This document shows positions 1 through 9,741 of a stretch of DNA of 64,000 bases, piece after piece. The notes beneath the pieces were generated by a model, which worked only from the letters and a program-made list of their open reading frames with translations, searched no databases and had not been told where the DNA came from. Both the position numbers and the translations under genes were made by a program. Numbering within the stretch: position 1 is the stretch's first letter; every line of letters begins with the position of its first letter. The DNA comes from Bradyrhizobium stylosanthis (GTDB lineage Bacteria > Pseudomonadota > Alphaproteobacteria > Rhizobiales > Xanthobacteraceae), in the NCBI RefSeq assembly GCF_001641335.1, contig NZ_LVEM01000003.1, positions 1,408,043 through 1,472,042 on the forward strand, written 5' to 3'.

Positions 1-965
1 CATGCGGGGCAGTCCGCTACTGCGCTCGCTGTGCGATGGCCCCTTACTGGTGCTGTGCATCTAGCCATGATGTCCTCTCACCGTCCGCTGCGCTGCTTGA
101 TTAGGTCCACAAGGCGTAGCCCATGCCCGGAGCGGCAGTCGGAGGAAGTGGCTCGCCCTGGGTAAGGTGCGCTCCTCTCCGGTCCGTCCGCCACGGGCGG
201 CCGCCTCGCTCGTATTGTCCTGATCGTTGGGCTGCTTCACCCGGTTTAAAGGTCTCCGCCATGCGACTCTCCTAACGACAGCCGGAATTGACCGCGGGCA
301 ACGACCTGAAGAACAAGTCGCCTTACCAGGCCCGCCCCATGACGGCTCTCGACGACATGGGACGGATTTTGAAGCCGTCAGGTCCGATCCACCTGGCCGC
401 TTCGTCGTTCAGGCGCCACATTTTGCGAGAAGCTCGCCCGTCCCCCTGCTTCAGCCTTGAGAGAGTTCCCTTACCGTCTCTGATCAAGTCAATTCAGCTC
501 ATGGCCATTCGGCCGCATGCATTGTGTGATTCCGGGCCAGCGGTCCGCCTCGCCGGATTGACGGCTGGGGTCTCGCTGGTAGTTCGCTCCCGAGCCGCAT
601 CAGGTTGTATTGTAGCCAAAGCCTTTGCTGCAGATCGCACTTGCTGTGCCGTAACAAGTCTCGGCATGAGGGCCCATATCGAGTCCGTAGAAGTGGCCGG
701 CCATGTTCAGCTCCCTGCCGCCGCCGGACTGAGATCGGCCTTCCTTGCCGACCCCAAATTACTGTGCCTAGCCCTTGCATGGTAGCGGTTGATTGATACT
801 GATTAATGCAATGAACTGCGCATGGACGCCCAAATTCGGCGTCCGAGACGCTTTTTAGATGTATTTCACTAGCCGATTTCCGGCTTCTGCTGCTGGTGAA
901 GCCAACTACTTTGTCATCGCGATGTAATAATCCATAAAGACGTACCAACGAGCGGAGATTGAACT
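1..965. other. no recognisable gene
   Basis: I see no supported gene here. Several overlapping open frames exist on both strands, but none resembles a known family, has a convincing ribosome-binding site or is longer than expected by chance. The stretch probably holds unrecognisable remnants like those that follow. Confidence 0.4.
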
Positions 966-2198
966 ATGTTCCTACCCAACTCTCACGCCGATCATCGCAC
1001 TTCCCTCCATGCTTGACGCCGACATGCTGAGCGTCGAAGCCGCTCGCGAGGTTGAGCGGTTTCTCAGGCGTCGCGATGGACACAAGGAAACTCCACTGGA
1101 TTCTTTGGCGAGCCTTGCTCGTGGCATCGGAGTTGGTTCGATCCATCTCAAGGATGAAGGTCATCGTCTCGGCCTTCGAAGTTTCAAAGCGCTAGGCGGT
1201 TCTTATGCTGTGATCCGCCTGGTGCTTGAGGAAGCAGCTCGCCAGCTCGGTCGCAATGTTGAGCTGTCAGAATTGCACGGACCCGACGTTCAGGCCGTCG
1301 CGCGAAGCATGACGGTCTGCTGTGCCACCGACGGCAACCACGGCAGATCAGTTGCCTACGGCGCCCAGCTAGTTAGGGCGAAGTGCGCCATTTTTGTTCA
1401 TTCAGGCGTGAGCAACGAGCGCGTCGCCGCCATTGCTCGCTTTGGCGCGCAGATGATCCGCATCGAGCGCAACTATGACTTCTCGGTAGCTGAGGCGACC
1501 CGAGTAGCGGCGGAAAACAGATGGACCGCAGTTTCTGACACGTCCTGGCCCGGTTACGAGCGCATCCCGGGGCTCGTGATGCAGGGATACACTGCTCTAT
1601 TGAGTGAGGCTCTACGCCATTTGCGTGAACCTCCGACTCATGTCTTCATTCAGGCGGCGTGGGTGGGTTTGCCGGTGCGATTGCCGGACATTTTTCCGTC
1701 CTGTTCGGCAGCGATCGACCGTTCTTCACCGTTGTCGACCCCTCACGGGCGGCGTGCCTCCTCGAAGGTGCGCGGGCTGGGCATCCTGTCAGAGTGGATT
1801 ACTGGCAATCTATCATGATGGCAATGCTCGAATGCTACGAACCATCCCTCATCGCGTGGCGTATCCTTTCGCGCACAGCGGACGCTTTCATGACGGTCGA
1901 CGATGAGGACGCAATCAGCGTCATGAAGCGGTTGGCAAATCCGAACGCTGGCGATCCGGCTGTTGTTGCTGGCGAAAGCGGTGGTGTTGGCCTTGCAGCG
2001 TTACTGAAGGCTGCTTCCAATCCGATCCAGCGCGCCGAGATTGGTCTTGGACAGAATGCACGAGTTTTTCTGATCAACACCGAGGGTGCGACCGATCCTC
2101 TTCTTTACGAAGAGTTGGTTGGCACGGCGCCTGCGCAAGTGACTGCAAAACATGATAGAGCTGACGACAACAGGTCGATAGATGAGGCTCGCTCGTGA
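966..2198 (+). pseudogene. dpaL: diaminopropionate ammonia-lyase-like PLP enzyme, frameshifted
   Basis: This matches the fold-type II PLP enzyme diaminopropionate ammonia-lyase, which splits 2,3-diaminopropionate into pyruvate and ammonia. The middle frame (1009-1655) has the lysine motif GLRSFKALGGSYAV, where the lysine of SFKALGG would bind PLP, and CCATDGNHGRSVAYGA. The C-terminal third (from 1659) continues one frame over with GGFAGAIAGHF and the serine/glycine loop AGESGGVGLAAL. Joining the frames restores IQA-GVGGFAG, which points to a single lost base near 1657. The likely true start is ATG at 966 (MFLPNSHADHRTSLHA), which shifts frame near 1010. Counting both shifts the gene would be about 410 codons, the family size. 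I infer it is inactive; one shift alone could have been an assembly error, two make decay more likely. Confidence 0.8.
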
Positions 2199-2797
2199 GC
2201 CTTTAACGAACTGAGATAAATGATGACCGATTTTCGGCCGCGGCAACGATCGCCGCGTTGTCGGTCCACAATGCCCCAAGTTCTCCTCCTTTTGCACCCT
2301 GCTTATTCTACTTACGGTGTCTGCGCAGCGATGGATTCGAGAATAGAGGTTGACGTTGTGTGCCAGCTTGGCGGTAGCCATGATCATTCTTTCCTTTTCC
2401 GCGAGTTCAAGCAACGGCGTGCGTCAGCCCTTTCTTTCTGGATGAGCTTGCAGTGAGCCGCCGAAATGAATGGCCTTAAATTCCGTCCCGGTTGCGCAAG
2501 GCGATTGATGCGCTGGAAGAGACACCATGGCCACTCTCAAGGACGACTGCAGAAGCCGAAAAGCGTAGAGCGACCGTCGAATTCTGTTCAGCTACCAGGA
2601 TCGAGAGGGTCTACTCCTTACGAGTTGGCGAGCCCCATCACAAAGGGCCGGGCATGTGTGCGCAACACAATCCGTCCGGCCCACGTAACTCGCTACGTTC
2701 GCGCCTCGAGGGACGGACACTTTGGTTGGGCGCGACCTCATCCAGAGGAAGCGTAGTCGCTTCAGTCTCTCAGTCACTTGGCCGCCTCTCCTTCCAC
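2199..2797. other. no recognisable gene
   Basis: This is intergenic sequence between two broken genes. The open frames here have no family resemblance and no good ribosome-binding site. I see nothing I can name. Confidence 0.4.
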
Positions 2798-3845
2798 CTA
2801 CTCAGCAGCCTCAGCGCGCACGGATTGGTTCGCCTCGAGTTCGCGGACCAGCGGGATCACATGCTTACCGAACTCTTCGACCTCTTCGTGGAAATGGAGG
2901 AAGCCGCGCAGGATCAGATCGGCACCAGCCTGCTTGAGCTCGATGATCGTTCGGCGACCTGTTGTGGGGTCCCGATCAGGTTCGAGCGGAAGCCATCATT
3001 GTATTGAACGAGGTCCTGAAATGTGGATTTGGCCCAATTGCCCTCGCGCTCGGGGCTGGCATTGCCAGCATTCTGGACCTCATGATGGAAGACGCGCACC
3101 GCATCCGGGATCGCTTTGTCAATGATCGCTCGTAAAACCTCCTTCGCCTCGCATTCCGTCTGTCGGATGATACCGAACGCATTGATTCCAATCTTGGTAC
3201 GCCAGCCTTTGACGGAAACCTCTTCATTCGTCCTGATGTCATCGACCTGGGTCTTTAGGCCATTAGACACGCGAGCAGCCATGTCACGAGCAGCCCGCGA
3301 TGAGCCGCCCTGAAAGATTTCCGGCAGCGGATCGAGCGGCTTTGGCTTGAGCGAATAGTCGTTGAACCGATAGAAGTTGCCCTTCAACGTGAACTTTTCC
3401 TCGGTCCAAGTCCCGCGCAGCACGTCGATGAATTCCTCCGAGCGGCGGTAACGCTCGCGTGGAATTCGCCGCGAAACCACCCTGAGACGATGTTGACCGC
3501 AACGCGCGCATTGGTGAGTTGATTGATCATCGCAATCTGCTTTGCGGCCAGCGCCGGGTTCCAAGGCCCAGGAAGAAGCGCAGCGACAACCTTGAGTCTC
3601 TCGGTTGCGGCCAAGAGCGCGTGGGAGAAGCTGACAGACTCGTGCTGATTGTCGGCGCCATAACCGGCGGTGCATCGGATCTAACTCAGAGTATAGTCGA
3701 AGCCGGCTTTCTCGGCGATCTGAGCAAGCTTGCGATTGTAATCGATGTCCCAGCTGGTTCGCTGCTCGATCGAAGAAATCACGAGGCCGCCCGATACGTT
3801 CTGCACCCAGTAAGCGAATCTGATCGGATTGTTGTTCACAGTCAT
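2798..3845 (-). pseudogene. sfnG: dimethylsulfone monooxygenase SfnG, frameshifted
   Basis: SfnG is an FMNH2-dependent monooxygenase of the bacterial luciferase-like superfamily that converts dimethylsulfone to methanesulfinate. The start at 3845 reads MTVNNNPIRFAYWVQNVSGG and then SIEQRTSWDIDYNRKLAQIA, the SfnG N-terminus, but stops near 3682. Other frames continue with ATERLKVVAALLPGPWNPAL, NIVSGWFRGEF, RYRRSEEFIDVLRGTWTE, PEIFQGGSSRAARDMAARVS and QYNDGFRSNLIGTPQQVAER. The C-terminus GFLHFHEEVEEFGKHVIPL ends at 2798. At least three frame changes and a small internal deletion after ARVS show that it is dead. Its former role fits scavenging of organic sulfur; a broken mddA, another methylated-sulfur gene, lies at 17 kb. 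Confidence 0.88.
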
Positions 3846-5054
3846 CTTGTTTGTCCCTCAAGAATTAGGCTTGCGCGGAGAAAAGCGACAATCTGAGACA
3901 GGCAACGCTGAGCCGTCTCGCCCGGCGGGACGGGGCTCACGTGCTATTCACATCCGTCGTTTAAGCTATTGGTTCGGGAACATTACAATCCTCGGACAAA
4001 AGTCGAGCGCGCGCATTACAATGGCGTCAACACGAGGACGCCCAAACGCAGCGGCAAGCTGCGGACTTCGTCAAATCACTCGCTTGGTCGACAATGCTGT
4101 TGCGCATCAAGAGCGTCCTTGGCCGGCATCATTGCCTGACTATCCTCGCAAAAGAACTTGCGCCAGCGCGAGTCGAAGACGAACTATTTTTCCGACCGTT
4201 GAGATAATCCAATTTTGTAATTCTCCATTCGACGCGACGTTTATTGCGAAGAGAAGCTCAGATTGGATGAAAGGCGACAATCTTATCTCTATGCTCGCGA
4301 TCAGCTTTTGTCGGACGGGATAGTTCTCGTCTATCACCAGATCGAGGTTCGTCTATCTAGTCGCCCTTAAGCTTCCTCAGATTGGGCCGACCCTTGAGGC
4401 TCCGCATCGTCAGCACGACATCGATAAGGATCAGGCTGGCTAATTCCTGATCAAGCGCCACTTATGTCAAGAATGGCTGGACTCGAACATTCAGAGGATG
4501 GCCTCACCGAGGCCCGCAGTTGGCACGCGTTTTGAAGGAGAGACCCCATCCGGAATAGACCACTGGTGTCCAGGTGTTATCGAAGGTCATTGCGTATCTG
4601 CGACCTCCACGTGCGAGGCTTGCTAACTGCCCGGCGAATATCGGAACACGATTCAGGTGCAGCTGTTCCTACCAAGCGTCGGTCCGCGATATCCTCTCAT
4701 CGCAAACTCGAAAACGTCTGTGTCTCTCGGTACGAGCGATTGGGGCGGCCGACGCTCTATCGATACGAGAGGCCAGCCTACTTTCGGAAGTGCGTGCTCG
4801 AGTTGACGCTCCTAGACCCACGAAGCACCTAAGCTCGCTAAGAACTTTCAGTTCAAGGGTTAGCCCGTTGACGAGCTTTTGTCCCGCCGGGTCGTTAACG
4901 CAACCGTCTGAGAAAAGACAAGAGCTCGAAACGGAAAACGAGATGCAGCCGACGAAACCTCCATTAGCGCATCCATCTGCGCCGTTCAGAGGCACGTGTC
5001 GTGCGTTCTAGCTTTGCAACTCTGGCGCCCAAATAGAGACCTGGAACAGAAGTC
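3846..5054. other. no recognisable gene
   Basis: About 1.2 kb with only short or unconvincing open frames on both strands. I recognise no family, RNA gene or repeat. It is probably rearranged or decayed DNA upstream of the acetyltransferase at 5055. Confidence 0.4.
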
Positions 5055-5642
5055 ATGACAGCGGAGACGGACATCAAATCGGCGTCCTCGAAAATGCAGG
5101 CAACCACCGTCTGGACACTTGTGCTCGGCTTTGCCGCCGACCCATTGGCTCGATGGAGCTGGCCTGATTCAGACCAATATCTTACGATCATGCCTCAGTT
5201 CGTTAAGGCCTGCGGTGGACGAGCATTCGAGCATGGCACGGCATACGTGACGGGAGGGGTTCGAGCCGCGGCGCTCTGGCTGCCACCCGGCGTGGGGCAA
5301 GATGAGGAGGCACTCGACGCAATTATGGCTCGATCCCTGCGCCCGGAGATCACCGAAGCTATGGCACAGATACGGCTGGGAATGGCCGAACATCATCCAC
5401 CCGAGCCACATTGGTATCTGCCGCTCATTGCCGCCGATCCGAACTGGGTCGGACACGGGCTTGGCAGATTGCTAATGGAACACGCTCTTAAACGATGTGA
5501 TTGGGAGGGTACCACCGCCTATCTCGAAAGCTCAAATCCGGAGAACGTTCCCTTTTACGAGCGCCACGGCTTCAAGGTCATTGGTGAGATACAGCATGGT
5601 GATTCGCCCTCGCTAACGCCAATGTTGCGGACAGCCCACTGA
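5055..5642 (+). CDS. GNAT family N-acetyltransferase
   Basis: This is a 195-aa protein of the GNAT fold, which transfers acetyl from acetyl-CoA to an amine; the substrate cannot be told from sequence. The acetyl-CoA-binding region is HWYLPLIAADPNWVGHGLGR, in which the GHGLGR turn corresponds to the Q/RxxGxG/A loop. Then comes LLMEHALKRCDWEGTTAYL, and the C-terminal strand SSNPENVPFYERHGFKVIGE typical of GNAT motif B. No signal peptide is evident, so it is likely cytosolic. The start is the ATG at 5055; the Shine-Dalgarno is weak. The frame is intact, unlike both neighbours, which suggests that it is still under selection or arrived recently. Confidence 0.85.
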   Translation: MTAETDIKSASSKMQATTVWTLVLGFAADPLARWSWPDSDQYLTIMPQFVKACGGRAFEHGTAYVTGGVRAAALWLPPGVGQDEEALDAIMARSLRPEITEAMAQIRLGMAEHHPPEPHWYLPLIAADPNWVGHGLGRLLMEHALKRCDWEGTTAYLESSNPENVPFYERHGFKVIGEIQHGDSPSLTPMLRTAH

Positions 5643-5814
5643 GTGGTATACGCACATTTCCAGGATGAGGGCCTGACGGTAGCCTGAGCGTCCCTTCGAA
5701 GTCAGCTCAATCTCCGTTTCCTTTCCTCGAAAAGGCTGCCCGTGGTGGATCCGTGCAGGTCGGCGAAGCGTTTGTGAACCTCGGCGGCGACAGGCGCCTG
5801 TCGCGACGTCAATC

Positions 5815-6513
5815 CTAGTGACTGGAGCTCGACGACTTCGGTTCCTCAAACGTCGCGTCAACGATTTGATAAAACGCCATCGGGCTGTTGGCGATCTCCC
5901 ACACCGCCAAAATAATGTGATAGCCGGTGCGTTTTGGCAGGTCGCAGATATGGACGGTAGGCTCCTGCGGCATCAGTTTGGCATTCGGATCCCAAAACGG
6001 CTGGCCAGGATTCTGAATCGTGCAGAACGGCTTCACCTCGAACTGCGCGCGCGTGAGCGGAGAAGATGAATTCCAGTCGATCCGTGTAATGAAGTAGTTC
6101 CAACGCCGTGTCGGTTGAGCCGCAGCGTATTCCCACTTGAATTTCTGCTTCGCTCCTGAGTGTAGCCGAACTTTCTCCCAGCGCGTGGGTGTCTGCTCAT
6201 CGAGCAAGGGTACATCGCCGCTGACGCTGCTGCCCGCGATGTGACCGTCCGTTGGTGGCGCCGCGTTCTGCACATCGGTCGCCGCAGTCTGGTCTAGCAT
6301 CTCTCCCCTCATCGCGGGAAAGAACTTGCCGCTTTCCATCGCGTTTGCCCTCCGCAAATCAACTGGGCAGTCTTTGTTACTATGTTCGACACACAGCACG
6401 ACGCGTGAAGCCGGTTCGGTGAGACGTCCCTGTGCGTACGCCTCCGCAACAGCGAGCAGCGATACTGCGGCACTGAAGGGCGCACTGGGCCAGTGCCGGA
6501 ATACATACCTCAT
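5815..6513 (-). CDS. AA10 LPMO-fold chitin-binding protein lacking both copper-brace histidines
   Basis: This 232-aa secreted protein belongs to the AA10 (CBP21/GbpA-like) fold. Active members are copper monooxygenases that cleave chitin or cellulose. An N-terminal signal peptide (about residues 1-27, ending AEAYA) precedes the mature sequence QGRLTEPASRVVLC. The core shows LLDEQTPTRWEKVRL, RRWNYFITRIDW, LTRAQFEVKPFC and GYHIILAVWEIANSPMAFYQ. Active enzymes need His1 of the mature chain and a second His six residues after a conserved Trp. Here residue 28 is Gln (CAG) and residue 133, in WEYAAAQPTRRW, is also Gln (CAA). The fold and disulfide cysteines are kept, but the copper site should be lost. 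I chose ATG 6513 because GAGGAGAACC sits directly upstream; the in-frame GTG at 6525 overlaps that site. Function may be binding only. Confidence 0.85.
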   Translation of the reverse strand: MRYVFRHWPSAPFSAAVSLLAVAEAYAQGRLTEPASRVVLCVEHSNKDCPVDLRRANAMESGKFFPAMRGEMLDQTAATDVQNAAPPTDGHIAGSSVSGDVPLLDEQTPTRWEKVRLHSGAKQKFKWEYAAAQPTRRWNYFITRIDWNSSSPLTRAQFEVKPFCTIQNPGQPFWDPNAKLMPQEPTVHICDLPKRTGYHIILAVWEIANSPMAFYQIVDATFEEPKSSSSSH

Positions 6514-7707
6514 GGTTCTCCTCACAATGTCCGATTGACTCTTGAAGAAAGGCCTCCAAATCGATGCAGACGTCCATCACCAGGCAAGTGGACGCGGCAG
6601 GTTGCTAGACAAAGGCGGTCGCCGCCCGTGCTGCTTCTTCCACGCGCCCGCCGCGATTTCGAGAGCGTATGGCGAGCCGAACCCAGCTATGTGGCCTCCT
6701 AACATTGTCCGATGACCACACGCGTGCTGGGTAGTTGGGTTGTACGGCGGCAGCGGGCCGATGGTTCAAATAACCTCTCATTTACATGAGAACGCTTAAT
6801 CCGCTCTTCTTCACGCCTCATCAGAGTTCAAGTCTCCTACGATGCCATAACACTTGGGTGTCATGACGCGCGCCAGCATGCATCGGGCTCAACAGGAAGC
6901 CAGCGGTATCGAACTCCGCCAAGCCGACCGCCTTGCAGACGCGTAGATATGGAAGCTAGGTGTTTGGAGACGACCGCGGTGCAGCGATGGAGACGGCATA
7001 GCTTCAATCGGCCGGACCAAGTTGATAATGCAGCATCTCTGGCATCGAGTTTGATCCGATTGAGAATACTTCATTTGAATTCGTCGGACAGGCGTCCGCG
7101 ATGTGCTTATTTCTTTGCAATTGATGTGCCGTTCGAGAGAGCTGCTTTGCGCCTGCTCCAAGAGCGGCAACACAACATTTCATGCCGCGCCGAACGTCTT
7201 TTTGTCGGGCTGGCGGCAATGTGTCGCCAAGCCAACATTGAGCAGGGAAACGCCGTAAGGATTCACTCGCGGGGATGGCTCAGTTCCTGCATGGCGGCAG
7301 TGATCATGTAGAGAGCGCCCTCTGAATAAACAGTTTTCGGTAGCTGCGGCAATAAATCCGGAAGTCCCACGCAATGCGCAAGCCGTCTATTGCTGCTGTT
7401 GTAGTGCTCATCTCATCCCACGCTATTGCAAATGACGATTTGATGATGGCGGCTAGACAGACTTTCAAGCCGATCCCCCTGCCGTCCCCGCGATTAAAGA
7501 TAATCCTGTCACTGCCCAGAAAGTCGAGCTGGTAAAATGTTATATGCGTCAGGTCGATCCTCTCTACTGTCGAAATCGGGCGCGTGCTGCGTTTCAGCGA
7601 CCGCAAGCTCATTGCTTTGCTTCCTGGCTCATGGAATTAGCCGTATTGGATCAAGATAAGGAATAGGCGGCATCCGCGATAGATTGCGAGCTGTACACGG
7701 AGGTCAG
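6514..7707. other. gene-poor stretch with a weak NifA/sigma-54-like pair
   Basis: I find no supported gene. A TGT-N10-ACA element lies at 7222-7237 and a GG-N10-GC element (TGGCTCAGTTCCTGCA) at 7276-7291. Both match the shape of NifA and RpoN sites, but they are close together and about 400 bases before the next gene, so they may be chance. Confidence 0.3.
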
Positions 7708-7869
7708 ATGACAACGGTTATAAAGAATCTGCTTGCCCGAAAGCAGAAGCTCATCGAGCAACTTGATTCTACCCAGGACGTTCGGCAGCGCGAAAAGATC
7801 GAGCAGCAGCTTGAAAAGATAAGGACCGCCCTCGATTTTCTCGATCCGCCTAAGAAGGTGAGCGAGTGA
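7708..7869 (+). CDS. small charged helical protein, function unknown
   Basis: This is a 53-aa protein starting MTTVIKNLLARKQKLIEQLD and ending FLDPPKKVSE. It is rich in Lys, Glu, Gln and Leu with a heptad-like pattern (IEQLDS, KIEQQLEKIRTALDFL) that suggests one or two amphipathic helices or a short coiled coil. The start is ATG 7708 rather than the upstream GTG-type codons because CGGAGGTCAG precedes it directly. I recall similar small proteins from bradyrhizobial symbiosis regions but cannot name a family. It stands alone with no operon partner. Confidence 0.6.
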   Translation: MTTVIKNLLARKQKLIEQLDSTQDVRQREKIEQQLEKIRTALDFLDPPKKVSE

Positions 7870-8347
7870 ACCGCAAGACGAAAGCCCAGCGGCCCCGTGG
7901 ATTCCCAGCGAGGGCTTAGTTTTGATCCTGGCCGCGGCGCCTTGGCAACCATCAATTCTCCCGATAGGCCATATGCCTGCCGACCCAACTGACACGCGTG
8001 CAGCCAACGTCGGCTGCAGATGCCAGTACCAGAACTAACTTGCTGCGGCGGCATCAAACTGAATGCAAGCGTTTCGCTGCAGCGGTTCTGCAGGGCACTA
8101 AGCTCCACACACCCATCGCCCGTCCTGGTTTAGCCAAGACGAAGTCGTCGCGCTGATATACTCGGCGCGGCGCTTTGCTTGTCTGAAAAGCGCTATTGCG
8201 CGAGACGCTGTCCGCAGCCGCCTATATTGCGTCAGGATCGCCTTGCTCGCCCTTGTCGACCCTGGTCAACCCGGGAAGGGAGTGGAGGAAGCAGCGACGG
8301 GGCCGCTGCAAGTTGCTCGGCTCAACTCAATGGTCGGGGGGCGCCAA
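7870..8347. other. no recognisable gene
   Basis: Spacer between two small convergent genes. I see no family match and no clear terminator. Confidence 0.35.
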
Positions 8348-8551
8348 TCATTCTGGCGCGATCGTCGCAAGTCCAGCTTCGATAACTGAGATTTCTTGGG
8401 TTACCTGCTCGGCAACTTGCCCTGGATCGATGCCGGTTACGCTTCTTAGTTGCCTCAGCAGCTCCCGCCGATGCGCAAGAAGGTCCTCTAGCGCCCCACG
8501 ATCTCTTAGCCTGATATAGCCGTTGACGATCAACTCAACCGAATGCGACAT
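8348..8551 (-). CDS. small hypothetical protein (67 aa)
   Basis: A 67-aa protein beginning MSHSVELIVNGYIRLRDRGA and ending ISVIEAGLATIAPE. It has a helical, Leu/Arg/Glu-rich body (LEDLLAHRRELLRQLRS) and no membrane segment, cysteines or signal peptide. A good ribosome-binding site (GAGGGATAG) precedes ATG 8551. It resembles the other small protein at 7708 in size and charge and points toward it. I do not recognise a characterised family. Confidence 0.55.
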   Translation of the reverse strand: MSHSVELIVNGYIRLRDRGALEDLLAHRRELLRQLRSVTGIDPGQVAEQVTQEISVIEAGLATIAPE

Positions 8552-9269
8552 CTATCCCTCAAACAAGCAGTTGCTTTAAATGGCCCATTTACCAGATCAC
8601 GACAGTAGCATGCAGCACTGCAACACTGCACGCTGGAAACCATAACCGGTAATGCTAATGGGCAAAGCTCGTCGTCGCCCGCATCAACCGCGGCCATCCT
8701 GACGAGCCGCCGAGGTCCCGATGTTTTGCGTAGCCGGCTCCTTCGCGGCAAGGGGCCGCCGCTTCGACGAGCGGCGGCCCCGCCAAGGCGAGCACCGTTC
8801 CCGAGCCGCGACTGGATGACAGGACGCGCGCCACTCTATTGTTCGCGACTTCTCTGTCGATGGTGTTGGCATACGGCTCGACGGAAGGAAGCACCTCGTT
8901 CTCCCTCGAAAATCAACCGCAGGTCGGCTTTGGTGGCCGTTCTCGTATCACGCGAGGTCCAAACGATTCGACCTGCAATCACCAGGCCATAACGCGCGGC
9001 CTCCCCACGCTCCCTCCGTGCTTAAACCGACGGAGGTCTTTCAGATTTAGACGGTTCTGCGGAACATGAACTAGTCGTTCGACGTGAAATCAATTCCTGC
9101 ACGCGGAGTGAGGCTGCGCAATCTGTGGTCTTCCTTCAGGACGTTCAACGCCAAGGTATAAGGGGCACAATTTCTCTCCTGGATTGAATTCATTGTGCAC
9201 TCTGAGGGCTTTGAAATCGCGCAAAATTCTGACCAGCGCGCAGAAAACGGCTTCAGCGTCGCTTGGCGA
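8552..9269. other. no recognisable gene
   Basis: No supported gene. The main structure is the strong inverted repeat at 8752-8781, listed separately. Confidence 0.35.
8752..8781. repeat. 12-bp perfect inverted repeat, GC-rich hairpin
   Basis: GGGGCCGCCGCT pairs perfectly with AGCGGCGGCCCC around a TCGACG loop. No T-run follows on either strand, so it is not a classic terminator. It may be a structural or repeat element. Confidence 0.7.
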
Positions 9270-9623
9270 TCAAACCGGCAATATTCGATTCTCTCGATCG
9301 ACGAGCACAATGCGGGGTCTGAAAGTCTTGGCTTCCGCCTCATCAAGCAAGACGTATGCAAAGATGCTAATTTTGTCTCCGGTTAGCGCCAGTCGCGCAG
9401 CCGCACCGTTCAAGTCTACGGTGCCCGAGCCGCGCGGCGCTTCGGTGACAAAAGTGGCGAACCGCGCGCCGGTTTCGACGTTGTGAATTTCGACACGCTC
9501 GTTCACCAGGACTCCTGCCGCGTCCAGCAGCGCTCGATCGATTGAGATCGAGCCTTCGTAGTGCAGATTGGCTTCGGTCACCGATGCGCAGTGAATTTTG
9601 CCTTTCAACAAGGTAATCTGCAT
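9270..9623 (-). CDS. panD: aspartate 1-decarboxylase precursor PanD
   Basis: PanD decarboxylates aspartate to beta-alanine for pantothenate and coenzyme A synthesis. The 117-aa proenzyme shows the self-cleavage site in HYEGSISID at Gly24-Ser25, the exact family position, where Ser25 becomes the pyruvoyl group. Lys9, His11 and Tyr22 are also in place. The central ETGARFATFVTEAPRGSGTV and ALTGDKISIFAYVLLDEAEA are standard. The length is close to the usual 115-130 aa and the frame is intact. GGTGAGAA precedes the ATG. It lies about 50 bases downstream of the restored end of bioB on the same strand, so the two likely form a vitamin operon. Confidence 0.95.
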   Translation of the reverse strand: MQITLLKGKIHCASVTEANLHYEGSISIDRALLDAAGVLVNERVEIHNVETGARFATFVTEAPRGSGTVDLNGAAARLALTGDKISIFAYVLLDEAEAKTFRPRIVLVDRENRILPV

Positions 9624-9741
9624 TTCTCACCTAATCTTGGAGGTCTGTCCATAGCGCGCTCGTTGCTGTTCGGTTCAGGCAAGGGCGGATGTGATGCCGA
9701 GCTTGGTCAGCAACCTTGCGTCGCGGTCGGCTGTCGGATTC

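Noticed and set aside
499..948. 149-codon minus-strand frame as a gene
   Set aside because: Composition is random-like and Arg-rich, there is no family motif and no ribosome-binding site.
7222..7291. TGT-N10-ACA followed by GG-N10-GC as a NifA-regulated promoter
   Set aside because: The TGT-N10-ACA pattern is expected about 16 times by chance in 64 kb, the two sites are too close together, and no gene starts within 400 bases. Kept only as a note in the gap entry.
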